A DNA stretch of 64,000 bases from Planctomycetota bacterium (GTDB lineage Bacteria > Planctomycetota > UBA1135 > GCA-002686595), in NCBI GenBank assembly GCA_023150475.1, contig JAKLKU010000017.1, positions 62,001 through 126,000 of the forward strand, written 5' to 3'. The notes below the pieces were generated by a model. The model did no database searches. It was not told where the DNA came from and was given only the letters and a program-made list of their open reading frames with translations. Both the position numbers and the translations under genes were made by a program. Below, one piece after another: positions 25,215 to 33,254 of this stretch (the first letter of the stretch is position 1; every line of letters begins with the position of its first letter).

Positions 25215-26915
25215 CTAGAGCGCCGCGACGTGACTCGCACGACGGACGACACGGCGCGACGGGCGTTGCCACGGACGCAGCGGCGGACGCACCGCGCTCT
25301 TGCGGCGTTTCGACGCACCGAACACGCGCGGATAGCGGTACTTGATCAACGCGCAGAGGCACAACACGGCCGTGCTGTACACGCGGCCGCCGGCGGGCGA
25401 CCACGGATCGATCGGATCCCACGAGCCGTACTCGCACTCGCCTTCCTTCATGCGCTGCGTGTCGATGATCGCGCCTTGGATCGCGTCTTCCCAACGCTTC
25501 CAACGCGAGCCGTCGTCGGCCTGGTACATCGCGAGCGTGCCGTAGTACCAGTAGTAGAAGTCGATCTCGCCGGTCTTCGTGTCCCACTTGGGCAGACGCG
25601 CCGACATCAGCTCCGCGCCCTTCGCGATCATCGGATCGGCGTCCGGCGTGCGACCGCCGAGGACGCGCGAGAGCACCCCGACCGCGGTCATCGCTTCCGA
25701 CAGTTCCGCCGGGAAGGTCTTCAGGAACTCGGTCTGCCGCGACGAACGGCCGCCGGTCTCGTTGTAGCCCGTCCGGCCGGTCTGCTGATCGGTCATCGAG
25801 TCGATCCACGCGAGCGCGGTGCTCGCCTGACCTTCGTCGATCGTGAGCCCCGACGAGCGCGCGGACTTCAGCACCATCAACATCCACCCCGTGACCGACA
25901 CGTCGTTGTCGCCGTCGGGCGGATACGCGTAGCGCCACGCCTCGTACGGGTTCTGCATCTCGAGGATGAAGTTGACCGCCTTCTGCGCGGGCTCCTTGAA
26001 CGCCTTGGCCTGCGTCATCCCGTAGGCCTCGGTCATCGCCAACGCGGCGCACGCGTGGTTGTAGACGAAGTGGTGCCCGACCTTCTGGCCGAAGCAGCCC
26101 TTGTCGTCCTGCACGGTCAGCAGGAACTTGAGCCCGCGCTTGACGGTTTCCTTGTAGTTGCCCGTGACGTGGGTCTCGCCCGCGCCGAGGAAGCAGAGCA
26201 ACGCGAGTCCAGTGACGCCGATGTCGTTGTTCGAGTAGCCCGGACCGCTGCAGCGGCCCTTGTCGCAGTTCGCCGAGAAACCGTCGCAGTCCCAGCGGCC
26301 GTCCGGCGACTGGTGATTCTTCAACCACTCGAGCGCCGCGAGCGCCGCGCCCTCCATCGTGCGGGCGCCGCCGCGGCCGCCGCCGCCGCCTTGGCCGAGG
26401 CCACCGCCGCCGCGGCCGCCGAGCCCGGCGACGCGGCTCGAGAACGCCGACGGCGCCGTGCCGTGGTGGCCGACCTTGCCGACGCCGATCGGCGTGCCGC
26501 CGGTCGCACCGCTCGGCACGTTCGCGAGCGCGTCCGGGTCGGGGTTGTAGATGCCGGCGTCGCGATCGAGGTTCGTCTCGTCGGTGATCTCGCCCTGGCG
26601 GCCGGCGATCGCGTGCGGGATGTAGTCGGGATCGGGGTTGACGACGCCTTCCTGTTCGTCCGGCAACACCGGCACCGACTTGCGGTCGATCAGCTCCGGC
26701 GGAATCTCCGCGGGCGGCGGCGCCGAGGGGCGCGTCGCGACGGCGATCTCGACCGGCACGTCGACCTCCACGGGCTCGTCGCCGGAGACGTAGAAGATCG
26801 TCAGCGCCGAGAAGAGGATCACGTGTACGAAGGCCGAGATCGAAACCCAAGGCGAGTTGCGCACGAACGACTTGACGTAGTCGACCGTGCCTTGACGCGG
26901 TGTGCCGGATTCCAT
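25215..26915 (-). CDS. Membrane-anchored prenyltransferase/squalene-oxidase-repeat protein with TonB-like N-terminus
   Basis: 566 residues. A cytoplasmic start is followed by one membrane helix at about 22-44, then a proline-rich segment (PSAPPPAEIPPEL) and a glycine-rich linker near 170-190, as in TonB-like proteins. From ~195 to ~530 the alpha/alpha-toroid repeats of the prenyltransferase/squalene cyclase superfamily appear: ALEWLKNHQSPDGRWDCDGF, LKFLLTVQDDKGCFG, ILEMQNPYEAWRYAYP and the later TSVTGW-like VSVTGWMLMVL. Catalytic cyclase motifs (DxDD, QW set) are not evident, so it is probably a binding scaffold and not a terpene cyclase. It is first in the operon with two TPR proteins and ExbD. 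Confidence 0.82.
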   Translation of the reverse strand: MESGTPRQGTVDYVKSFVRNSPWVSISAFVHVILFSALTIFYVSGDEPVEVDVPVEIAVATRPSAPPPAEIPPELIDRKSVPVLPDEQEGVVNPDPDYIPHAIAGRQGEITDETNLDRDAGIYNPDPDALANVPSGATGGTPIGVGKVGHHGTAPSAFSSRVAGLGGRGGGGLGQGGGGGRGGARTMEGAALAALEWLKNHQSPDGRWDCDGFSANCDKGRCSGPGYSNNDIGVTGLALLCFLGAGETHVTGNYKETVKRGLKFLLTVQDDKGCFGQKVGHHFVYNHACAALAMTEAYGMTQAKAFKEPAQKAVNFILEMQNPYEAWRYAYPPDGDNDVSVTGWMLMVLKSARSSGLTIDEGQASTALAWIDSMTDQQTGRTGYNETGGRSSRQTEFLKTFPAELSEAMTAVGVLSRVLGGRTPDADPMIAKGAELMSARLPKWDTKTGEIDFYYWYYGTLAMYQADDGSRWKRWEDAIQGAIIDTQRMKEGECEYGSWDPIDPWSPAGGRVYSTAVLCLCALIKYRYPRVFGASKRRKSAVRPPLRPWQRPSRRVVRRASHVAAL

Positions 26916-27395
26916 GCGGTAGCCCCACGCGCGCGGGGCTTCGAGTTCTTAGAGCGTGTGGAGACGGGATCCAGCCCGCGACCGCGCAGGACACGCGACG
27001 GCCGAGGCGTGGTGGGGGACCGAGGAAGTTCCGGCGACGTCCCCACCCGCGCGTGCGGCGACTTGGGTCGCGCCCAAGCCACGTGCGTCCAAAAGCTCGG
27101 GCTCGTGGACGTGCGGAGCGCCGGCCTGCTCGAGCCGCGGGGGCGGCCGGGAGGTCGGGGCCCGCGACGCTCGATGCAGGGGGATCGTCATGGAGCTCCG
27201 AGAGGTGAAGACTCTACCTCCCGCGTTCGGTTGCGCTACACGTTTCTACGCCGTGCGATGCCGCGCGCGCGAGGGGCGCGCGAGGGGGGCGCGAGGCGCC
27301 GAGCGGGGCGTCGAGCGCGGCGCGCGTGAGGCCTCGTCGGCCGACGTGTTCCTCGCGTCGTCACGCACTCGCGCCGATCCGCCGAAACGCCTGGC

Positions 27396-27487
27396 GGCGT
27401 CGGGGCGGATCGCCCGTCGGCGTCGGGGCGAATCGCCCGTCGGCGTCTCGGCGAATCGCCGAGCGGTGTCCCGGCGAATCGCCCGGC
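27396..27487. repeat. Four tandem 23-bp units, each with an internal palindrome
   Basis: Units start at 27396, 27419, 27442 and 27465; a partial unit follows to about 27507. The consensus contains GGGCGAATCGCCC. The third unit has changed both arms together, giving CTCGGCGAATCGCCGAG (eight perfect pairs around one base). This covariation suggests selection for a hairpin or for a symmetric protein site. No spacers separate the units, so it is not a CRISPR array. Confidence 0.85.
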
Positions 27488-27511
27488 GGCACCCCGGCGG
27501 CGCCGGGACGA

Positions 27512-27559
27512 GCGCGGGTCTTGTGACGCGCGGGTCTTGCGACGCGCGGGAGTCCGCGC
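27512..27559. repeat. 16-bp direct repeats
   Basis: GCGCGGGTCTTGTGAC (27512-27527) is repeated with one change at 27528-27543, and a third copy matches for only the first seven bases. It sits immediately right of the 23-bp palindromic array and may be part of the same expansion-prone region. Confidence 0.7.
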
Positions 27560-27758
27560 CGCGACGGGCTCGATCGAGCGTCGGTGCCGTGAGGCTCGCA
27601 GCGTGCTCGCACCGGTGCGCACGGCCGCGACCCGAGCGCTCCGACGCCTCTCGCGCCGACTGCGGTCGACTCGCGTGCGCGGCACGCCTGCGGCCGCGCG
27701 CCAGTCTTCGGCGGATGATGCTCGGCGCACCTGTGGCGGCCGCAGCATTCGTGCGCGC

Positions 27759-29114
27759 TCAGCCGCGCGGCGGGAAGCCCGGCACCGCGGAGGTGTCGTA
27801 CTCGCCGCGGCGGAACTCCGGGCTCCGTAGCACCGCGAGCGACACCGGAATCGTCGTCGCGACGCCTTCGATGTGCGCCGCGGCGAGCGCACGCTCGAGC
27901 GTCTCGATCGCTTCCGCTCGTGTCGCGCCCCAAGCGATCACTTTCGCGATCAACGAATCGTAGTACGGCGGGATGCGATCGCCTTCGCGCACGTGCGTGT
28001 CGATGCGCACACGCCCCGGGCCACGGTCGGTCGGGATCACGAAGCGCGCGAGCGTGCCCGGGCTCGGTCGGAAGTCCGCGTGCGGATCCTCTGCGTTGAT
28101 CCGCGCTTCGATCGCGTGGCCGGAGAGCTTCACGTCGCTCTGCGCGAGCGTCAGGCGCTCGTTCGCCGCGACCTTGAGCATCCATTGCGCGAGGTCGACC
28201 CCCGTGACGAGCTCGGTCACGGGATGTTCGACCTGCAGACGCGTGTTCATCTCCATGAAGTAGATCTCGCCCGACGGCGCGCGGAAGAACTCCATCGTGC
28301 CCGCGCTGCGGTAACCGATCGCGGCCGCGGCTTTCGCGGCCTTCGCGCCGAGCTCTTCGCGCTCGCGTTGCGACAGCACCGGGCTCGGCGATTCTTCGAT
28401 CAACTTCTGGTGCTTGCGCTGCACCGAGCATTCACGTTCGAAGAAGTGGAGCGCATGCCCATACGCGTCGGCGAGCACCTGCACTTCGATGTGGCGTCCG
28501 CGCTCGAGGTAACGCTCGAGGTAGATCGCGCCGTTGCCGAACGCGGCGCGAGCTTCCGCGCTCGCGGCGTTCCACGCTTGGACGAGCTCGGTTTCGTTCG
28601 CGCACTTGCGCATGCCGCGCCCGCCGCCGCCGGCGTCCGCCTTGACGATCACCGGGAAGCCGATCTCCTTCGCGCATGCGAGCGCGCGGTCGAGCGAGTC
28701 GAGCGGACCATCCGAGCCCGGGATCACCGGGAGGCCGGCGGCCTTCATCGCGCGCTTCGCGGGCGTCTTGAGACCCATCAACGCCATCGCGCCGGGTTTC
28801 GGACCGACGAACGTCAATCCATGCTGTTCGACGAGCGCGGCGAAACGCGCGTTCTCGGCCAGGAAGCCCCAGCCTGGATGCACGGCCGACGCGCGCGTCT
28901 GCAGCGCGGCTTGCACGACGCGTTCGGGATCGAGGTAGCTCTCCTTCGCCGCCGCGGGACCGAGGCAGACCACTTCGTCCATCGCGGCGAGCCAACTCGC
29001 GCCGAGGTCGCCCTCGGACGCGACGCCGATCGGCGCGATGCCGAGCTCGCGCGCCGCCCGCGCGATGCGCACCGCCACTTCGCCGCGGTTGGCGATCAGG
29101 AGTCGCTGGAACAT
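27759..29114 (-). CDS. accC: Biotin carboxylase subunit of acyl-CoA carboxylase
   Basis: 451 residues, normal for AccC. The enzyme uses ATP and bicarbonate to carboxylate carrier-bound biotin. The ATP-grasp elements are intact: IANRGEVAVRIARA at the start, the glycine-rich loop KADAGGGGRGM, ERECSVQRKHQK, the metal/bicarbonate region FMEMNTRLQVEHPVTE, and SGHAIEARINAEDP. Its carrier and carboxyltransferase partners are encoded at 18110-20429, with the four-gene ExbD operon in between. No second biotin carboxylase is visible, so the three genes probably form one enzyme. It starts 12 bases after a methyltransferase stop on the same strand. Confidence 0.95.
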   Translation of the reverse strand: MFQRLLIANRGEVAVRIARAARELGIAPIGVASEGDLGASWLAAMDEVVCLGPAAAKESYLDPERVVQAALQTRASAVHPGWGFLAENARFAALVEQHGLTFVGPKPGAMALMGLKTPAKRAMKAAGLPVIPGSDGPLDSLDRALACAKEIGFPVIVKADAGGGGRGMRKCANETELVQAWNAASAEARAAFGNGAIYLERYLERGRHIEVQVLADAYGHALHFFERECSVQRKHQKLIEESPSPVLSQREREELGAKAAKAAAAIGYRSAGTMEFFRAPSGEIYFMEMNTRLQVEHPVTELVTGVDLAQWMLKVAANERLTLAQSDVKLSGHAIEARINAEDPHADFRPSPGTLARFVIPTDRGPGRVRIDTHVREGDRIPPYYDSLIAKVIAWGATRAEAIETLERALAAAHIEGVATTIPVSLAVLRSPEFRRGEYDTSAVPGFPPRG

Positions 29115-29126
29115 GGTCGCGAGAGC

Positions 29127-29930
29127 CTAGCGCCGCGCCGCCGCGTCGTCAGCGCGCGCGCAGAAGACGCGCCAACCCGGCCGAGGATTCGGTTCGCCGT
29201 AGTCGCGGCGCGACTCGAGCGCGAAGCCCGCGCGCCCGAGCGCGGCTTGCACGTCGTCGGGAGCGAAGAGCGCGAGCTCGTGGCGTTCGACGAGCTCGCC
29301 GTGATCGTCGCGTCGCCGCAGTCGGTGCTCGCGCACCATGCTCCGGCGCGCGCCGTCCTCGCGCAGCGTCATCGTCATCCGCCACTCGCCGAAGTCGTAC
29401 TCGAGCGTGCGCTCGCCGCCTGCGACACGACCCGGACCCGAAAGATCGAAGAGCAGCACGCCGCCGGGCTCGAGCGCGGCGCGGATCTCGACGAGTCGCC
29501 GTTCGAGCGCGCCGAGGTCGTGTGCGCCCGGCTCGTGTGCGCCCAGATCGCGTGAACCCAGGTCGCGTGAACCCAGATCGCGTGAGCCGGCGGCTGCGAA
29601 CGTGTAGTTGAACACTTCGCCGACGGCGCACACGGCCACGCAACGCGGCAGCGCGCTCGTCCACGCCGAGCCGCGGACGAAGCTCGCGCGCGGCGCGTGT
29701 TCGCGCGCGAGCGCGAGCATCGCGTCCGAGCCATCGACGCCGACGACGTCGAAGCCCGCCGCGCCGACGAGCGCGGCGAGGATGCCGCTGCCCGAGCCCA
29801 AGTCGACGACCGTCCCACCATGCCGTTCGGCGCGCGCGAGCTCCGCGACGAGACAAGCCGCCGCGCGCCGCGCGACGTCGCCGAAGTGCGCGTGGTGCAA
29901 CGCCGCGAGTTCGGGCCCGTACTCCGCCAC
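29127..29930 (-). CDS. SAM-dependent methyltransferase with internal pentapeptide repeat
   Basis: 267 residues from a tentative GTG at 29930, which opens the conserved N-terminus YGPELAALHHAHFGDVARRA; no strong ribosome-binding site is visible and the start could be further upstream. Motif I is VVDLGSGSGILAALVGAAGF followed by VVGVDGSDAML. Later, LEPGGVLLFDLSGPGR is motif III-like. Between motifs II and III a run of SRDLG-type pentapeptides (five units encoded by 15-bp repeats at 29515-29589) forms an expanded loop absent from ordinary family members. The substrate is unknown. It is cotranscribed with accC and divergent from the HEAT-like gene. Confidence 0.78.
   Translation of the reverse strand: MAEYGPELAALHHAHFGDVARRAAACLVAELARAERHGGTVVDLGSGSGILAALVGAAGFDVVGVDGSDAMLALAREHAPRASFVRGSAWTSALPRCVAVCAVGEVFNYTFAAAGSRDLGSRDLGSRDLGAHEPGAHDLGALERRLVEIRAALEPGGVLLFDLSGPGRVAGGERTLEYDFGEWRMTMTLREDGARRSMVREHRLRRRDDHGELVERHELALFAPDDVQAALGRAGFALESRRDYGEPNPRPGWRVFCARADDAAARR
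29515..29589. repeat. Five in-frame 15-bp tandem units inside a methyltransferase gene
   Basis: Units at 29515, 29530, 29545, 29560 and 29575 share the form AGRTCGYGTGNRCCC. On the minus strand they encode SRDLG, SRDLG, SRDLG, AHEPG and AHDLG. Unit length preserves the reading frame, so copy-number change would only lengthen a loop. Confidence 0.9.
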
Positions 29931-30039
29931 GTCGTCAGTGTGTCGAGCGTGTCGCCGCCCGTCGATCCGCCCGGCACACGTTCGTGAGGTCGCAGTCGCT
30001 CGAGCGCGTGTCGGCCCGGCGCCTGCTACGCTGCGCGCG

Positions 30040-32430
30040 ATGCGGCTCTTCGCGTGCGCTTGCGTTTGGACGGCGTACTTCGCGACGCTCGGACCGGTGG
30101 TCCGCGCGTCGGGCGCCGACGTCGCGAGTGAGCTCGCGGCGCTGTCGGCGCCGTCGGCGGAACAGCGCGAGCGTGCGGCGCGCTGGCTCGGTGCGCGGCT
30201 CGAGCCCGACGACCAGCCGCGGCTCGTCGCGTTCCTCGCGACCGCCGGCGTCGAGCCCCGCGCGCGGCTCGTCGACCTGCTCGGCGCGGACGAGCGGCAC
30301 TTCGAGCTCTCGCGCCGGCTCGCGCTCTCGAACGACGTCGCGGCCCGCGCGATCGGCGTGCGCGCGGTGCGCGAGCACGTCGAACGTTGGCTCGGGGCGC
30401 CCGATGCGCCGCCGCGGATCGGGTTCGCACCAGGACAGTTCCTGCGCGATTCGCCGGCGACGTTCCGGCTCGAGCTCGAAGGCCGCACGCTCGAAGCGAC
30501 CGTCGATCGGATCGCTCGCCGCGCCGGTCGTGCGGGCGCCACGACGAGCGACGGCGAGTCGGTGCCGCTCGTGCTCGACGGTGCGCTCGCGGCCGATGCC
30601 GCGCGCGCCTACGAGAGCCGCGCGGAGCTCGTCGGCGACTGGAACGAGCTCGTCACGGCGCTCGCGGCGCGTTTCGATGCGAGCGTCACGGTCTACGGTT
30701 CGGGCGGCGAGCGCGCGTTCGTCGTCCTCGCGCGCCGCGCCGGCGCGTACCCGAATTCGGTGTCGCAGTGGCTCCTGCTCGCGTCGCGCGTCGCGTTCGA
30801 CGCAGCCGACCCGAACGAACGCGAACGGGCCGCGCGAGCGTTGGTCGCGAGCGAGTTCACGCCTGCGATCGACGTGCTCGCACGGCGTTACGCCGAGTCG
30901 CGGGATCCGGCCTGGCTTTCGGCGCTGGCGCAGCAGGCGGCGCGCGGGCGAGTCGCGCTCGAGCTCTGCGACGTCGCGGCTCTGCGCGAGCTCCGGGTGC
31001 GCGGCGAGACCGCGCTCACGCGCGACGATCCGCACGCGGAGTTCGTCGCGGCAGAGTGCGCTCGGGCGCTCGCAAACCTCGGCGATGCACGCGCCGGTGC
31101 GCACGCTCTCGATGTTCCTGACGCTGGGGCCGCGGCGCCCGAGCCGCGGGTCCTCGAGGTCTTGGCGGAGGGCGTCGACGAAGCGTCCGCGTCGGTGCTC
31201 GCGTGGCGCTTCACCGTCGCGCGGCTCGCGCGCGTGCGGATCGCCGCGCTCGTCGAACGCGCCGAGGCTCTGCTGACGCGCGCCGCGAACGATTCGGCGA
31301 CGCCGGACACGGCGCGCGCCGGCGCCGCGGCGTTCGAGTACCTCGCGACGCTCGTCGCCGATCCGCGTGGTGCACCGGAGCGTGCGCCGAGGTTCGCGCT
31401 CGCCCCCGGCGCCGCCGACACTTGGCTCGCCGCGGAACGGAATCGCGGACGAGGCGCCGTCTGGCTCGCTCTGTTCCCACGCGCCGGCGTTGCGTACCCG
31501 AGCGCCTGGACGCCGGAGCGACTCGGCGCCGAGCTCGGCTTCGTGCGGTTCGCGTGCGAGTGGCGCGCCGAGCCTTCGGGCGCCGTCGCGGTCGAGCCCG
31601 AGCTCTGCGCGCGGTTCCTCGCTCTGCTGCGTGCCGACCTGCCCGAACTGGCGGCGAGCGGTGCGCGTGTGGAGGAGTGGCGTCAGAGCGGCCGGCGCGA
31701 CGCCGTGCTCGCGTTGATCGATGCGGCGCACGCGAGCCTCGCCGGGCCCGCGGGAGTCGCCCAGGAGCCCGGTGTCCCCGGTGTCCCCGGTGACTCCGGC
31801 GGCTCCGCAGACCTGCGCGACGCGTTGCGGCGGCTCGAGGTGCGGCTCGCACTGCGCGACGGCGTCGACTGGAGTGCGCTCGGCCGCGGTTGGCTCGCCG
31901 CTGGCGCGGACGCGCAGGTCGACTGGGAGGCCCTCGGAGCGCTCGCCGCGACGCCGCTCGGCCCCGAGGTGCGCCAGCGGCTGCTCGCGGAGCTCGGCCG
32001 GCTCGCCGCGGACGCGAGTCCGTTCGAGGCTCCAGACGGCGGTCGAGGCGCCAAACCGGACGCGGGGCGGGCGGCGGACCTTGGAGCCGGGCGGAAAACG
32101 GGCTCGGAGGGCGGCCCGGGCGCCCCGAAGTTGGCCCGCGAGCCGCAGGCGGGTGCCGTCGAGGGCCAAACCGCTCGGCGCGCGCCGGGGGACGCCGGCG
32201 GTGGGCCTCGGGCGGCGAGCGTCGCCCGTGGCGTCGAACGCGCGGTGCTCGCGCTCCAGGCGGCGGGCGCGACGGACGAGGCCGCCGAGTTCCTGAAGAA
32301 GGTCGACTCCGTGCTCGCCCGCGGCGCGCTCGGTCGTTTCAGCGACGCGCGCCAGGCCGGCGCCTGGCCGGCCCCGCCGTCCAGGCGGCCGATCGATCTC
32401 GACGCGAAGGATCTTCCGGACGGGCTCTAG
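30040..32430 (+). CDS. Large exported helical protein, function unknown
   Basis: 796 residues from ATG 30040, which opens a signal peptide (about 1-24). I do not recognise a family. Much of the sequence is alanine- and arginine-rich alpha-solenoid resembling HEAT repeats, for example DVAARAIGVRAVREHVERWL and RERAARALVASEFTPAIDVL. No catalytic motif is visible. At ~578-590 a collagen-like PGVPGVPGDSGGS stretch is encoded by 9-bp repeats (31771-31806), and residues ~665-730 are low-complexity G/A/R sequence. Base composition is even more GC-skewed there than in neighbours. The gene is followed 98 bases later by the ParA-like ATPase in the same direction, but no functional link is evident. Confidence 0.7.
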   Translation: MRLFACACVWTAYFATLGPVVRASGADVASELAALSAPSAEQRERAARWLGARLEPDDQPRLVAFLATAGVEPRARLVDLLGADERHFELSRRLALSNDVAARAIGVRAVREHVERWLGAPDAPPRIGFAPGQFLRDSPATFRLELEGRTLEATVDRIARRAGRAGATTSDGESVPLVLDGALAADAARAYESRAELVGDWNELVTALAARFDASVTVYGSGGERAFVVLARRAGAYPNSVSQWLLLASRVAFDAADPNERERAARALVASEFTPAIDVLARRYAESRDPAWLSALAQQAARGRVALELCDVAALRELRVRGETALTRDDPHAEFVAAECARALANLGDARAGAHALDVPDAGAAAPEPRVLEVLAEGVDEASASVLAWRFTVARLARVRIAALVERAEALLTRAANDSATPDTARAGAAAFEYLATLVADPRGAPERAPRFALAPGAADTWLAAERNRGRGAVWLALFPRAGVAYPSAWTPERLGAELGFVRFACEWRAEPSGAVAVEPELCARFLALLRADLPELAASGARVEEWRQSGRRDAVLALIDAAHASLAGPAGVAQEPGVPGVPGDSGGSADLRDALRRLEVRLALRDGVDWSALGRGWLAAGADAQVDWEALGALAATPLGPEVRQRLLAELGRLAADASPFEAPDGGRGAKPDAGRAADLGAGRKTGSEGGPGAPKLAREPQAGAVEGQTARRAPGDAGGGPRAASVARGVERAVLALQAAGATDEAAEFLKKVDSVLARGALGRFSDARQAGAWPAPPSRRPIDLDAKDLPDGL
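31771..31806. repeat. Four in-frame 9-bp units (collagen-like tripeptides)
   Basis: GGTGTCCCC twice, then GGTGACTCC and GGCGGCTCC, encode the PGVPGVPGDSGGS segment inside the preceding large exported protein. Unit length keeps frame. Confidence 0.8.
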
Positions 32431-32528
32431 CGCCGTCCGAGTGGGACGGGCGGCCCGACGCACGAGGAAACGGCTTGGGGGCTGGATTGTCGGCGTCCGA
32501 AGAGCAAGCTCTGTCGCGCGCCACGACC

Positions 32529-33239
32529 ATGGTTCCCTCGAAAAGCACTCTCGACAACGCTCCGCTCCAAGTCGCCGACCCCGAAGAAGCCCGCAAGGCG
32601 CCGATCACGAGCGAAGACGTCGTGATGGTCACCGACCCGCGTTCGCTGCGTGCGGAGCAGTACCGCACGCTGCGCAACTCGATCGTCGCGTTGAACCCCG
32701 AAGGCGCGCCGCGGACGGTGGTGCTGACGAGCGCGCTGCGCGCGGAAGGCAAGACCGTCAGCTCGGTCAACCTCGCAATCGCGCTCGCGGAGATGCCGAA
32801 CACCCGCGTGCTCGTCGTCGACGCGAACCTGCACCATCCCGGCGCCGAGCGCATCCTCGGGTTGCCGCGGCGCCAAGGATTGTCGGAGCTCTTGTCGGGA
32901 CGCCTGTCGCTCGACCAAGCCGTGCGCGCGCTCTCGGTGCCGGGCGTGTCGATCCTCGGCGCCGGCGCGACGCCGAAGAATCCGTCGGAGTTGCTCGCGT
33001 CCGATCGCCTGAAGATCGTGCTCTCGCAGCTCAAGCAGCGCTTCAACTACGTGCTGCTCGACGCGCCGGAGACGCTCGCGATCAGCGACGCGACGTTGCT
33101 CGGCGCGCTCGCCGATGGCGTCGTGCTCGTGGTCAAGCTCTCGACGACGCCGCGCCAATACGTCGAACAAGCGCACAACCTGCTCGAGAACCTCGGGAGC
33201 AACGTGCTCGGCACGTGCGTGACCGGCGTGCACGAGTGA
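32529..33239 (+). CDS. ParA/BY-kinase-like P-loop ATPase lacking a tyrosine tail
   Basis: 236 residues from ATG 32529. It matches the cytoplasmic domain of polysaccharide co-polymerase tyrosine autokinases (CpsD/CapB type): RAEQYRTLRNSI at 41-52, Walker A SALRAEGKT at 68-76, Walker A' VLVVDANL at 94-101, NPSELL at 151-156 and Walker B-like VLLDAPE at 175-181. Two features are degenerate. The A' motif reads DANL where BY-kinases have D-x-D-L, and the C-terminus ends at VTGVHE without the usual tyrosine cluster. It may regulate exopolysaccharide export without autophosphorylation or be a related MinD/ParA ATPase. No glycan genes are adjacent. Confidence 0.8.
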   Translation: MVPSKSTLDNAPLQVADPEEARKAPITSEDVVMVTDPRSLRAEQYRTLRNSIVALNPEGAPRTVVLTSALRAEGKTVSSVNLAIALAEMPNTRVLVVDANLHHPGAERILGLPRRQGLSELLSGRLSLDQAVRALSVPGVSILGAGATPKNPSELLASDRLKIVLSQLKQRFNYVLLDAPETLAISDATLLGALADGVVLVVKLSTTPRQYVEQAHNLLENLGSNVLGTCVTGVHE

Positions 33240-33254
33240 CGTGACGCCCGGCGC

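Larger units (their letters stand above)
26916..27758. other. 843-base non-coding region with tandem palindromic repeats
   Basis: It lies between the 3' end of accC and the start of the ExbD operon, both on the minus strand, so it must hold the operon promoter and probably an accC terminator. I see no gene: all open frames are arginine-rich shadows. It contains a 23-bp tandem palindromic array (27396-27487) and a 16-bp repeat (27512-27543), listed separately. Confidence 0.6.

Noticed and set aside
25215..26915. True terpene cyclase or squalene-hopene cyclase
   Set aside because: The toroid repeats are present but the DxDD catalytic motif is not evident and the protein has an inner-membrane anchor with TonB-like linkers.
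27396..27559. CRISPR-like repeat array
   Set aside because: Units abut without spacers, are only 23 or 16 bp, and no cas gene lies in the window.
26956..27963. Apparent plus-strand gene in the 843-base gap
   Set aside because: It runs through the palindromic repeats, overlaps accC antisense, and encodes low-complexity R/A/S sequence.
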